DNA of 64,000 nucleotides from Pseudarthrobacter enclensis (GTDB lineage: Bacteria; Actinomycetota; Actinomycetes; Actinomycetales; Micrococcaceae), in NCBI RefSeq assembly GCF_001457025.1, contig NZ_KQ758600.1, positions 620,001 through 684,000 on the forward strand, read 5' to 3'. Within the stretch, counting starts at the first letter, position 1, and the number at the start of each line of letters is the position of its first letter. Of the stretch, positions 1 through 8,975 are shown piece after piece. The position numbers were made by a program, and so were the translations under genes. The notes under the pieces were generated by a model, which saw only the letters and a list, made by a program, of their open reading frames with translations, was not told where the DNA came from and searched no databases.

Positions 1-1411
1 TTTCGGCCTCGACGACCGAGACGGCGTTGAGGCCCTCCGCCACCGCGCCGGTACCGCTGCCGGCCGGTTGCGGTGCACGGTCCAGCTGCGGTGTACGGTC
101 CACCAGGTGGATGCCCGGGCCGGCTTCGGGGCCGCCGATGTTGGCGTTCCGGACCCCGGTATCCACGCCGCTGCGCACGTCCAGGCCGCCGCTCCATCCC
201 AGCGGCGTCACATGGGTTTCCAGGACCAGCAGGTGCGGCTCCGCCATGGAGGCAAAGCGGGTCTGCACCACTTCCAGGCGCCGGCCGCCGGCTGCTTCGA
301 GCATCAGCCACCGTTCCAGGACCGCCCGGCGCAGATCCAGGGTCCTGCGCTCGCGCAGCACCTCCATGCCGCCGTCGGACCACCAGGAGCCGCCCTCCAG
401 CCGCAGGTCCAGGGGCAGGCAGTTTGGTGCGTTGACCAGGTGTTCCTCCACCACCGTGTGTCCGGCCGCTTCGGCTGCCGCCCGGTTGTAGACGCCGGCC
501 AGGTACATCCCGGCGTAGCTGGCGGCGCTGCCGCCTTCCGGGGCTGCTCCCCGCACCGCGAGGTAGCCGTTGCCCAGGGTGGTGAGCGCTTCGCGGTGCC
601 CTTCGTGGCCGGCGTCGTACCCTTCGTAGACAAGGTGCCAGGGGTCGCCGAGCACCAGCCCCAGGTCCAGTTCGCCGACGTCGTTAAGCACCGCACCGGC
701 CCCGGCCGCCTCCAGGCCGCGGCGGGTGCCGTTGCGGTCGATGCCCACCACCAGACCGAAGCCGCCCCGGCGCGCGGCCTGGACGCCGGCCACCGAGTCC
801 TCGATGACCACCGCGTGGGACGGGGAAACCCCCAGCCGGAATGCCGCGGCCAGAAAGACATCCGGGGACGGCTTCCCCCGCAGCCCGAGGTTCCTCGCCG
901 CGGTACCGTCCAGGATGACGTTGAACAGGCCCGTGATTCCCGCGGCGTCCAGGACGAACGAGGCGTTGCGGCTGGAGGTGACCACTCCGGTGGGAACACC
1001 GGCGTCGGCCAGCCGGCGCAGGAGGTGCATGGTGCCGGGATAGCTTTGCACCCCTTCCCGGCGGAGGCGCTCCAGGAACAGCCGGTTCTTGAGCGCCCCC
1101 ATGCCGCACGCGGTCCAGTCCCCGGGCCCGTCCCGGTCCGTTCCCCGGTCAACCTTCACTCCCCTGGCCGCCAGGAACCTCAGCACCCCTTCCTCCCGGG
1201 GCAGGCCGTCGATGTAGGCCCGGTAATCGGCCTTGGACATCGGCGCACGGTCGGCATCCGCCGGCACCCGCGGATCCTCGAAGATCTGCCCGAAGGCCTC
1301 CTTCCACGCGGCCTGGTGGACGAGCGCCGTGTTGGTGACCACGCCGTCGAGGTCGAAAATGACGGCGTCGAACGGCGGCCGTGCAGCTGCTGCGGTGGGA
1401 GAGCCGGTCAT
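1..1411 (-). CDS. HAD beta-phosphoglucomutase - GH65 glycoside phosphorylase fusion (3' end outside window)
   Basis: The frame opens at ATG 1411 and is still open at base 1, so about 470 N-terminal residues are visible. Residues 1-235 are a HAD phosphatase/beta-phosphoglucomutase domain, starting with motif I DAVIFDLDGVVTNTA and continuing with VVTSSRN and a VVIEDSVAGV stretch. From about residue 245 a GH65 N-terminal domain follows (ALTTLGNGYLAVRG, YAGMYLAGVYNR). GH65 enzymes cleave alpha-glucobioses such as maltose, trehalose or kojibiose with phosphate, giving beta-glucose-1-phosphate. The HAD half would turn that into glucose-6-phosphate, so the fusion couples both steps in the cytosol. 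It lies 42 bp downstream of ppsA on the same strand and could be co-transcribed. TAGCAC sits 6 nt before the ATG, a poor leaderless -10. The substrate cannot be told because the catalytic part is off the window. Confidence 0.88.
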   Translation of the reverse strand, partial: MTGSPTAAAARPPFDAVIFDLDGVVTNTALVHQAAWKEAFGQIFEDPRVPADADRAPMSKADYRAYIDGLPREEGVLRFLAARGVKVDRGTDRDGPGDWTACGMGALKNRLFLERLRREGVQSYPGTMHLLRRLADAGVPTGVVTSSRNASFVLDAAGITGLFNVILDGTAARNLGLRGKPSPDVFLAAAFRLGVSPSHAVVIEDSVAGVQAARRGGFGLVVGIDRNGTRRGLEAAGAGAVLNDVGELDLGLVLGDPWHLVYEGYDAGHEGHREALTTLGNGYLAVRGAAPEGGSAASYAGMYLAGVYNRAAAEAAGHTVVEEHLVNAPNCLPLDLRLEGGSWWSDGGMEVLRERRTLDLRRAVLERWLMLEAAGGRRLEVVQTRFASMAEPHLLVLETHVTPLGWSGGLDVRSGVDTGVRNANIGGPEAGPGIHLVDRTPQLDRAPQPAGSGTGAVAEGLNAVSVVEAE

Positions 1412-1453
1412 GGGACAGTGCTATCAGGCGGGCATCCGGCGCTGACAGTGCCG

Positions 1454-3871
1454 TTAGGCCTGTGCGGCGGACCGCTGCTCGGCGTCCGCGATGACCGGGA
1501 GCGCCTTCAGGTAGGTGTCCGGGTTCAACGAAATGGAATCAATGCCCCGGCTGACCAGGAACCCGGCCAGTTCCGGATGGTTGCTGGGCCCCTGGCCGCA
1601 GATGCCGATCTTGATGCCGGCCGCGTGGGCCTTGGTGATGGCCTCGGCGATCATGGCGCTGACGGCCGGGTCCCGCTCGTCAAACAATCCGGCCAGCTGC
1701 CCCGAATCCCGGTCCACGCCCAGGACCAGCTGGGTGAGGTCGTTGGAGCCGATGGAGAACCCGTCAAAACGCCGGGCGAACTGGTCCGCCAGGACCACGT
1801 TGGAGGGGATTTCGCACATCATGTACAGCTTCAGGCCGGCCTCGCCGCGCACCAGCCCGTGCCCGGCCATCGCCTCGATGACGCGGTCGGCCTCCCCCAC
1901 GGTGCGGCAGAAGGGAACCATCACGACGACGTTGGCGAAGCCGATCTGTTCCCGCACCTTCTTCAGCGCCCGGCATTCCAGGGCGAACCCCTCACGGTAT
2001 TCCTCGCTGTAGTACCGGGACGCGCCCCGGAACCCGAGCATGGGGTTTTCCTCGGGACGTTCGAACGCGCCGCCGCCCACCAGGTGGCTGTACTCGTTGC
2101 TCTTGAAATCGCTGAGCCGCACGATCACGGGTTTGGGGTGGAAGGGTGCGGCGATCTTGGCGATGCCCGTGGCCAGAACGTCAACGAAGTATTCCCTGGG
2201 ATCGGGGTAGCCGGCGGTCAGGCTGCGGATCAGGGCGGTTTCCCCGGGATCGGTGACCCGCTCGGGATGCACCAGGGCCATGGGGTGGACCCGGATGAGG
2301 TTGCTGATGATGAATTCCATCCGGGCCAGTCCCACCCCCGCGGCGGGCAGCCGCCACCATTTGAAGGCCGCCGCGGGACTTCCGATATTGATCATCACGT
2401 CCGTCCGGGTGGCAGGCAGTTCCTCCATGTCCACCTCGTCCACGGAGTATTCCAGCAGCCCCCCGTAGACCCTTCCCTCCTCCCCCTCGGCGCAGGACAG
2501 CGTGACGGGGGCGCCGTGGGCCAGGCTCCCGGTGGCGTTGCCGGTTCCGACGACGGCGGGCACGCCCAGCTCCCGGCTGACGATGGCCGCGTGGCTGGTG
2601 GGGCCGCCGTGGTCGGTGACGATGCCAGTGGCGCGTTTCATGACCGGCACCCAGTCCGGATCCGTCATCCGGGTGACCAGCACGGAGCCGTCCACGAACG
2701 ACTCGATGTCCTTGGCGTCCCGGATGACGCATGCCGGTCCGGAAGCGATCCCGTCCCCCACGGCCGCGCCCACGGCGAGGACCGGTCCGCGCCCCTCCAA
2801 CCGGTAGGTGCGGAAGACGGTGCTGCTGCGGCGTGCCTGGACGGTCTCCGGCCTGGCCTGCACCATGAACAGTTCGCCGGTGCCGCCGTCCTTGGCCCAT
2901 TCCATGTCCATGGGGCGGCCGTAGTGGTCTTCCACCGCCGCCGCCCACCGCGCCAGCTGGACCACTTCCGCGTCGGACAGCACCAGCGCGGCCTGTTCCT
3001 CCCGGGTGGTGTCCACTATGCGCGTCAGCGCGCTGCCGCCCTGGCTGTAGACCATCTTGCGTTCCTTGGCACCGGTTTCCCGGGCGATGACGGGCGTGAA
3101 CCGTTCGTCCCGCAGCAGCGGCTTGAACACCTGGTACTTGTCCGGGTTGATGGTTCCCTGCACCACTGTTTCACCGAGCCCCCACGCGGCACTGATCAGG
3201 ACCGCGTCCGGGAAGCCGGATTCGGTGTCGATCGAGAACATCACCCCGGAGGCGCCGATGTCCGACCTGACCATCCGCTGGATGCCGACGGACAGGGCCA
3301 CATCAAGGTGTCCGTATCCCTTCATTTCCCGGTAGCTGATGGCGCGGTCGGTGAACAGCGAGGCGTAGCAGCGGCGGCAGGCTTCCAGCACGGCGCGCTC
3401 GCCGGAGACGTTCAGGAAGGTCTCCTGCTGGCCGGCGAAGGAGGCATCCGGCAGGTCCTCCGCGGTGGCACTGCTGCGGACGGCCACGGAAACCTGCGGC
3501 TGGCCGGACCTCCCGGAGAGCAGTCTGTAGTGCTCCCGGACCAGGGCGTCGATGTCCGCGGGAAACTCCGCTCCGAGGAACAGCTCCCGGATGGCCGCAC
3601 CGGCCTGCCGCAGGGTGGCGCCGCCGCCCCGGTACCGGTCTATCTGCTCCCGGACGCGTGGTTCCAGGCCATTGTGTGCCAGGAAGGCGCGGTAGGCGTC
3701 CGCGGTGGTGGCGAATCCTTCGGGCACCCGCACCCCGGCGGAACCCAGCGCCTGGCTCAGCTCACCCAGGGACGCGTTCTTGCCGCCCACGGAGGCGATG
3801 TCCCCGATCCCGGTGTCGTTGAACCACTTGATGCGGGCGTCGGTCATGGCGGCGGAGGAGGGAGCGTTCAT
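1454..3871 (-). CDS. ppsA: phosphoenolpyruvate synthase
   Basis: 805 aa, the usual length for PEP synthase, which makes PEP, AMP and phosphate from pyruvate, ATP and water. The N-terminal ATP-grasp (PPDK_N) domain begins WFNDTGIGDIASVGGKNASLGEL. The swivelling phosphohistidine domain has the catalytic histidine in TDHGGPTSHAAIVSRELGVPAVVGTG at about residues 425-450. The C-terminal PEP-utilising barrel has IGICGQGPSNHPELAGFLVSRGIDSISLNPDTYLK with the active-site cysteine. The start at 3871 is preferred over ATG 3847 because a conserved palindrome (3906-3921) ends exactly 35 nt upstream, as in four other genes of this island, and CAGAAT lies 6 nt before the ATG. No Shine-Dalgarno is apparent, so the mRNA may be leaderless. 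Role: gluconeogenesis or PEP balance under stress. Confidence 0.96.
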   Translation of the reverse strand: MNAPSSAAMTDARIKWFNDTGIGDIASVGGKNASLGELSQALGSAGVRVPEGFATTADAYRAFLAHNGLEPRVREQIDRYRGGGATLRQAGAAIRELFLGAEFPADIDALVREHYRLLSGRSGQPQVSVAVRSSATAEDLPDASFAGQQETFLNVSGERAVLEACRRCYASLFTDRAISYREMKGYGHLDVALSVGIQRMVRSDIGASGVMFSIDTESGFPDAVLISAAWGLGETVVQGTINPDKYQVFKPLLRDERFTPVIARETGAKERKMVYSQGGSALTRIVDTTREEQAALVLSDAEVVQLARWAAAVEDHYGRPMDMEWAKDGGTGELFMVQARPETVQARRSSTVFRTYRLEGRGPVLAVGAAVGDGIASGPACVIRDAKDIESFVDGSVLVTRMTDPDWVPVMKRATGIVTDHGGPTSHAAIVSRELGVPAVVGTGNATGSLAHGAPVTLSCAEGEEGRVYGGLLEYSVDEVDMEELPATRTDVMINIGSPAAAFKWWRLPAAGVGLARMEFIISNLIRVHPMALVHPERVTDPGETALIRSLTAGYPDPREYFVDVLATGIAKIAAPFHPKPVIVRLSDFKSNEYSHLVGGGAFERPEENPMLGFRGASRYYSEEYREGFALECRALKKVREQIGFANVVVMVPFCRTVGEADRVIEAMAGHGLVRGEAGLKLYMMCEIPSNVVLADQFARRFDGFSIGSNDLTQLVLGVDRDSGQLAGLFDERDPAVSAMIAEAITKAHAAGIKIGICGQGPSNHPELAGFLVSRGIDSISLNPDTYLKALPVIADAEQRSAAQA

Positions 3872-3905
3872 GCCTTGATTCTGGGCTGGCGCCACTGCCC
3901 GGGGC

Positions 3906-3921
3906 AGGGTCTTTGGACCCC
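3906..3921 (-). promoter_or_regulatory. DosR/DevR-like palindrome upstream of ppsA
   Basis: On the minus strand the core reads GGTCCAAAGACCC, a near-perfect inverted repeat. It sits between the stop of the ATPase gene (3924) and ppsA and ends 35 nt before the ppsA ATG. The same spacing recurs at four other genes in this island. That a regulator binds here is inferred. Confidence 0.6.
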
Positions 3922-3923
3922 GG

Positions 3924-6491
3924 TCACGGCCGGGTCCAGCGCGCCCTGATGGCCTTGTGCGCCCAGTCGGCGGCCAGCACGGCGGGGATTGCGGCCGCGG
4001 CGGCGAGCAGGCCGGCCGGCGGAGGCGGCGCCTGGCCCAGCAGTGCGGCCACGGCAGGCAGCAGCAGGCACGCCGCCAGCACAACGAGCTCGGCGAGGAC
4101 CGCCCACAGGAGCAGTCGGTTGCTGGTCCAGCCCAGCCGCCACGGGGGCTGCGTGGCGCTCCGGCAGGCGAAGGCGTTGGCCAGCTGCCCAAGGACCACT
4201 GCCGTGAAGGCCGTGCCGGAGGCCGCCAGCAGGAGTTCATGCCCGGGGGCATCACCGCGGGTCCAGCCGCCGGCGAAGAGGACAGCGGAGAACGCAGCCA
4301 TTTCGATGAAGGCTTCAACGGGTCCCAGCACGCAAAAAACCCGCACCATTAGCCTGCGGTCCATCAGGTGCCTGCGGTCCGGAGGCCGGGTGAGGACCCG
4401 CTTGCCTGGCGCTTCGGCGCCCAGGGCCAGGGCCGGCAGCAGGTCGGTTCCGATGTCCAGGGCCAGGATCTGCAGGACGCCCAGCGCCAGCGGGAACTGG
4501 CCGCCGGAGAGGGCCCAGACGACGAACGGCGTCAGCTCGGCCACGTTGTCCGTCAGGTGGTAGGTGAGGAACCGATGGATGTTGGCGTAGGTTGCCCTGC
4601 CTTGTTCGATCGCGGCCACGATCGTCGCGAAGTGGTCGTCGAGCAGCACCAGGTCGGCCGCCTCGCGCGCCACGTCGGTCCCGCCGCGTCCCATGGCCAC
4701 GCCGATGTCCGCTTCCCGCAGGGCCGGCCCGTCGTTCACTCCATCCCCGGTCATGGCCACCACGTGCCCCCGGGCCTGCAGGGCCCTGGCAACCCGCAGC
4801 TTCTGCTCCGGGGACACCCTGCTGACCACCATCCCGTCCCGGTCCAGGAGCGCGCCCAGCATCTGGTCGTCCTCCGGCAGGCCTGCCCCTTCCACCACCT
4901 GCGCCCCTGGACCGGCCAGCCCGATTTCGCGGGCAATGGCCGCCGCGGTGGCCGGATGGTCGCCGGTGATCATGGCCAGTTTGAGTCCTGCCTGCCGGGC
5001 GGTCCTGATGACCTCGTCCACGCCCGGCCGCGGCGGATCGTGCAGCCCGATCAGCCCGAGCAGTTCGAGGCCGCGTTCCAGGTCCCCAGCCGGCGCCTGG
5101 TCCCAGGCGTCCGCTCCGTCCGGGGCGCGGCCGCCGAGGCTCCGGCGCGCCACGGCGATGACCCGCAGCCCCTGCGAGGCCATGTCCTGGACCTGGCCGG
5201 CGGTTCCGGCGGGAAGGCCGGCACACAGCGGAAGGACGGCCTCAGGTGCGCCCTTGCAGAACAGGTCCCGGCCCACCAGCGCCGATTCCCGTCGTCGTAC
5301 CGGGTCGAAGGCGAGGCGCCGCCATGGCGCCGGGGTTGCGCCGACGTCCCCGGCAAGGCGACGGGCGAGCGCATCGATGGCGGCCTCCATCGGGTCGCCG
5401 GCGGCCTGCCATTGCCCGTTGCGGAACACCGCCCGGCCCTGGGACGCGGCGCGCGCTGCGAGCGCGGCGGCTGCTGCGGCGTCGCGTCCTGTTCCCTGCA
5501 CCTGGGCGTCCGGGGCGTAGCCGTCCCCCATGATCCGCACGGTCCCGGCGGGTGTGCAGACCTCGACGGCGTTCATGCGGTTCTGCGTCAGCGTCCCGGT
5601 CTTGTCGGTGCAGATGAAGGTGGTGGAGCCGAGCGTTTCGACGGCCTCCAGGTTGCGGACCAGCGCGTTCCGTGCGGCCATCCGCTGGGCGCCCATCGCC
5701 AGCGACAACGTCACGGTGGGAAGGAGGCCTTCCGGGACCAGCGCCACCGCAACCCCGATGGCGAACAGGAACGAGTCCCGCCACGGGATCCCCGCCAGGA
5801 GGGAGACGAGGAAGAACAGCGTCGCGATGCCGAGGGCAACCAGCGCCACCACCCGCACGATACGCCGCAGTTCCAGGGCCAGCGGCGTGGGTGGCGGGAC
5901 AGCGCCGCTGGTGAGGGCAGCAATCCCGGCCAGCCGCGTCCCTGCTCCGGTGGCAGTGACGGTGGCTTCGGCGTCGCCGTTGACCAGGAAGGTGCCGCCC
6001 CAGGCGGCGTCGCCGGCGGCTTTGGGCACCGGGACGCTCTCCCCGGTCAGCATGGACTCGTCCACGGCGCAGGCTGTGGCCGTGTCCAGGACCACGTCGG
6101 CCGGTATCCGGTCCCCGGCCGTCAGCAGGATGGCGTCCCGGACCACCAGGTCGCCGGCATGGACTGTGGTGACCTGCCCGTCCCGCCTGACCCGGACGTC
6201 CGCCGGGAGCAGGCCGCGGAGCTTGGCGGCGGCATGTTGGGCGCGCTCCTGCTGGATGTGGGCGAAGACCCCGTTGACGATGACGACGACGATGATGGCC
6301 ACGGCGAGCTGCGGCATGTCCGCGACGAACGCCAGGGCGGCCGCCACCCACAGCATCAGGGCGAAGAAGTGGGTCAGTTCACCCCACAGCTTGCGCCACT
6401 GCGGGACGGGCTTCCCCACAGGGAGGACGTTGGGTCCGGCCTGTTGCAGCAGTTCCGCCGCACGCTCGGTGGTCAGGCCTGCCGCGGCCAT
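3924..6491 (-). CDS. P2-type cation-transporting ATPase
   Basis: 855 aa. The order is a short N-terminal cation-ATPase region, two TM segments (about 45-85), actuator domain with TGES (MLTGESVPV, near 150), TM3-4 with VPEGLLPTVT, phosphorylation site DKTGTLTQN (near 295), nucleotide-binding KGAPE, hinge GDGVNDGPALREADIGVAMG, and C-terminal TMs. PEGLL in M4 is typical of P2 pumps (Ca2+, Na+/K+ or H+ type) rather than heavy-metal pumps; the transported ion cannot be deduced. The ATG at 6491 overlaps the stop of the universal stress protein (TGATG), which implies translational coupling; a GTG one codon earlier is possible. Mycobacterial CtpF, also a P2 ATPase, belongs to the dormancy regulon, which fits the palindrome ahead of this pair. 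Confidence 0.93.
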   Translation of the reverse strand: MAAAGLTTERAAELLQQAGPNVLPVGKPVPQWRKLWGELTHFFALMLWVAAALAFVADMPQLAVAIIVVVIVNGVFAHIQQERAQHAAAKLRGLLPADVRVRRDGQVTTVHAGDLVVRDAILLTAGDRIPADVVLDTATACAVDESMLTGESVPVPKAAGDAAWGGTFLVNGDAEATVTATGAGTRLAGIAALTSGAVPPPTPLALELRRIVRVVALVALGIATLFFLVSLLAGIPWRDSFLFAIGVAVALVPEGLLPTVTLSLAMGAQRMAARNALVRNLEAVETLGSTTFICTDKTGTLTQNRMNAVEVCTPAGTVRIMGDGYAPDAQVQGTGRDAAAAAALAARAASQGRAVFRNGQWQAAGDPMEAAIDALARRLAGDVGATPAPWRRLAFDPVRRRESALVGRDLFCKGAPEAVLPLCAGLPAGTAGQVQDMASQGLRVIAVARRSLGGRAPDGADAWDQAPAGDLERGLELLGLIGLHDPPRPGVDEVIRTARQAGLKLAMITGDHPATAAAIAREIGLAGPGAQVVEGAGLPEDDQMLGALLDRDGMVVSRVSPEQKLRVARALQARGHVVAMTGDGVNDGPALREADIGVAMGRGGTDVAREAADLVLLDDHFATIVAAIEQGRATYANIHRFLTYHLTDNVAELTPFVVWALSGGQFPLALGVLQILALDIGTDLLPALALGAEAPGKRVLTRPPDRRHLMDRRLMVRVFCVLGPVEAFIEMAAFSAVLFAGGWTRGDAPGHELLLAASGTAFTAVVLGQLANAFACRSATQPPWRLGWTSNRLLLWAVLAELVVLAACLLLPAVAALLGQAPPPPAGLLAAAAAIPAVLAADWAHKAIRARWTRP

Positions 6492-6952
6492 CACACAGTG
6501 TCCGGCTCCTGCCCCACCAGCACTACGGGGCAGGCCGAGCGCGCGGCGCAGGCTTTGCTGACCGACCCCATGGAAGTGCCAAGGAAGCCACCCTCACCGT
6601 GCCTGCCCACCACGAGCAGCTGCGCGCGTTTGCTCTCCTCCACCAGGACCTTTCCCGGCGCCCCGAACTTCACGGTGACGTCGACGGCGGCGGGGCGGCT
6701 TCCGGAGAAGGCCCGGCCCAGTGCGTCCTCCACTGCCTGCCGGGCGGTTTCCTCGAGCCGGGCCGTCAGCGGGTGTTCACCGCCTTCAAGGTGCGCCACC
6801 ACCAGGTAATCGGGCATGCCGATGCAGGTGATGACCTCCAGCCGGGCATCGAGCCGCGCGGCGAGGGTGCCGGCGCAGCGCAGGGCTGCAGAGGAATACT
6901 CGGAGCCGTCCACCCCCACGATCACTGGCCTTGAAGCTGTGTCTGCGTTCAT
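6491..6952 (-). CDS. universal stress protein (UspA family)
   Basis: 153 aa, a single Usp domain. It starts RPVIVGVDGSEYSSAALRCA with the family Asp, and ends with the ATP-binding signature GRHGEGGFLGTSMGSVS followed by CPVVLV, so it is probably an ATP-binding Usp. These small cytosolic proteins are induced by growth arrest and hypoxia. It is the first gene of a two-gene unit with the P2 ATPase, whose start codon overlaps its stop. A palindrome at 6987-7002 ends 36 nt before the ATG. No clear ribosome binding site precedes the start. Confidence 0.95.
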   Translation of the reverse strand: MNADTASRPVIVGVDGSEYSSAALRCAGTLAARLDARLEVITCIGMPDYLVVAHLEGGEHPLTARLEETARQAVEDALGRAFSGSRPAAVDVTVKFGAPGKVLVEESKRAQLLVVGRHGEGGFLGTSMGSVSKACAARSACPVVLVGQEPDTV

Positions 6953-6986
6953 ACCCTCTACCTTCGCCAGCGGCCCGGCACCCGGT

Positions 6987-7002
6987 AAGGGCCAAAGGTC
7001 AT
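6987..7002 (-). promoter_or_regulatory. DosR/DevR-like palindrome upstream of the universal stress protein
   Basis: Minus-strand core TGACCTTTGGCCC, ending 36 nt before the ATG at 6952 and overlapping the stop codon of the P1B ATPase gene. One member of the repeated set of island palindromes. Confidence 0.58.
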
Positions 7003-8975
7003 GCGCCCGCGGCGGGCCGGACGGCGGCTCCGCGCAGGGCCCTCAGGCCGTTGAGGATCGTGGCCAGGTCAACGAGTTCCTGCAGGAGGGCGCCGGTCAC
7101 GGCGGGGATGTAGCCGGTCATGGCAACGGCCATCAGTCCGATGCTGAGGCCGATGCCGGTCCAGATGCTGACGAGGGCCACGGACATGGTGCGTTTCCCG
7201 ATGGCGACGGCGAGCGCCACCTTGGACAGGTCGTCCAGCATCACCACAACGTCGGCGGATTCGCTGGCGGCCGTGGCCCCCTTGGCCCCCATGGCGACGC
7301 CGACGTCCGCCGCGGCCAGGACCGGCGCGTCGTTAACGCCGTCGCCCACCATGAGGACTGGCCGTTCGCGGACGGCGGCCACTGTCCGCACTTTGTCTTC
7401 GGGCAGGCAGTCCGCCTGGACCCGTGAGATGCCTGCCTCCCGGGCTATGTGCGCGGCCGTGCCGCCGGCGTCGCCGGTCAGCAGCATGGTGTGGCGGACG
7501 CCCAGCCTCTGCAGCTCCTCCAGCGTGGCCACGGCGTTGCCCCGCAGCGGGTCCCGCATGACCAGCGCGCCGGCGTAGACACCGTTGACCGCCACGTGGA
7601 CGGCGAGCTGGCCGCTGTGCAGGGGGGGTTCGCGGAACCCTTCAGCGGCGCGGACCAGCCCCGCTTTGCCGACCACCACCCTGTGGCCCCCGCACACCGC
7701 TTCCACGCCGTGGGTTGCGTGTTCGGTGGCTTCGGTCACGGGCAGGAGGTCCAGGCGATGCGCGGCCGCGGCCTCGATGACGGAGGCGGCAAGGACGTGT
7801 GAGGAATACTGTTCCGCCGATGCTGCGAGCTGCAGGATGCGGGATGCCTCCAGGGCCCCGCCGGAGCTGTCCGCTTCCCGGTCCGGCAGCTCCACGCGTT
7901 CCAGCACCGGCCGGCCGGAGGTCAGCGTCCCGGTCTTGTCAAAAACCGCGGTCCGGGTTTTGGCCAGCTGCTCGAGGGTCCGGGTGTTCTTGATGATGAT
8001 GCCGCGGTGGGCCGCCTGGCTGGTCCCGGCCAGGAAGGCCACAGGCGCGGCGATGAGGAGCGGGCAGGGTGTGGCGACCACCAGCACCTGGGCGAAGCGG
8101 ACCGGGTCGGCTGAGAGGATCCAGGCGACGGCGGCCATGGCGACGGCGAGCGCGGTGAACGGCACGGCGTACCGGTCGGCGAGCCGCACCACGGGCGCGC
8201 GGCTGGATGACGCTTCCTCCACCAGGGCGATGATCCGGCTGTACTGTGAATCAGCGGCAGTGGCGGTTGCCCGCAGCCTGATGGCTGCCTCGCCGTTCAC
8301 TGATCCGCTGAGGAGCACGTCCCCGCCGACCCGTTCCACCGGCAGGCTCTCACCGGTCAGGGACGATTCGTCCAGCGTGGCTGTTTCGGACAGCAGTTCA
8401 CCGTCCACGGGCACCAGCTCGGAGGGGCGGACCACTAGGATGTCGCCGGGAACCACGTCGCCGATGGGGATCTCTTCCAGCTCCGGGCCGCCGGCTTCCA
8501 GATGGGCGAAGCGGGGGGCCCTGTCCAACAGGGATTTGAGTTCCCGGGCGGCGCGGCCCTGCGCGAACGTCTCCAGCGCTTCACCTCCCGCGAGCATCAG
8601 GATCACCACGAGGGCGGCGAGGTATTCGCCGACGGCCACCGTACTGGCGATGGCCATCAGGGCCAGGATGTCGATCCCCCAGCGGCCTTGCCGGAGGGTC
8701 CGGACCATTGCCGCAGCCCGGAGGAGCCCCACGGCGCCGGCGTAGGCGGAGGCACCCCAGCGTGCGGGTTGGTCAAGGCCGGCCGCGAGCAGCCCCAGGG
8801 TTGCCGCGAGCACCAGGACCGTCAGTGCCACCAGGGGATACTGGCGGAGCGCTGCGGCGAGCCGTCCAGGCCCGCCGTTCCCGTCCGCCGGCGGGCCGGA
8901 GGTTTCAGGTCCGGTGGAGGATCCGGCCGGTGCCGCCGGCTGGCGCTTAGGCAAGGCCCGCCCGCGTGGCGCCAC
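6999..8975 (-). CDS. P1B-type heavy-metal-translocating ATPase with a TPC metal motif
   Basis: 658 aa. It has no N-terminal CxxC metal-binding domain; a Pro/Gly-rich leader of about 35 residues is followed by TM helices. Actuator motif LTGESLPVE, TM6 metal motif VVATPCPLLIAAPVAF, phosphorylation site FDKTGTLTSG and hinge MVGDGVNDAPVLAAADVGVAMGAKG are all present. The metal motif is Thr-Pro-Cys instead of the Cys-Pro-Cys of copper pumps or Ser-Pro-Cys of P1B-4. TPC occurs in the less understood P1B-5-like group, where nickel or iron has been proposed, so no metal is assigned. The GTG start at 8975 overlaps the upstream PPOX gene by 29 bp; a TTG at 8954 is an alternative. It probably forms an operon with that PPOX gene. 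Confidence 0.92.
   Translation of the reverse strand: MAPRGRALPKRQPAAPAGSSTGPETSGPPADGNGGPGRLAAALRQYPLVALTVLVLAATLGLLAAGLDQPARWGASAYAGAVGLLRAAAMVRTLRQGRWGIDILALMAIASTVAVGEYLAALVVILMLAGGEALETFAQGRAARELKSLLDRAPRFAHLEAGGPELEEIPIGDVVPGDILVVRPSELVPVDGELLSETATLDESSLTGESLPVERVGGDVLLSGSVNGEAAIRLRATATAADSQYSRIIALVEEASSSRAPVVRLADRYAVPFTALAVAMAAVAWILSADPVRFAQVLVVATPCPLLIAAPVAFLAGTSQAAHRGIIIKNTRTLEQLAKTRTAVFDKTGTLTSGRPVLERVELPDREADSSGGALEASRILQLAASAEQYSSHVLAASVIEAAAAHRLDLLPVTEATEHATHGVEAVCGGHRVVVGKAGLVRAAEGFREPPLHSGQLAVHVAVNGVYAGALVMRDPLRGNAVATLEELQRLGVRHTMLLTGDAGGTAAHIAREAGISRVQADCLPEDKVRTVAAVRERPVLMVGDGVNDAPVLAAADVGVAMGAKGATAASESADVVVMLDDLSKVALAVAIGKRTMSVALVSIWTGIGLSIGLMAVAMTGYIPAVTGALLQELVDLATILNGLRALRGAAVRPAAGA

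Noticed and set aside
68..3949. A very long open frame on the + strand opposite the HAD-GH65 and PEP synthase genes
   Set aside because: It is the antisense shadow of high-GC codons; it has no recognisable domain and its sequence is Pro/Gly/Arg-rich, unlike the clear enzymes on the minus strand.
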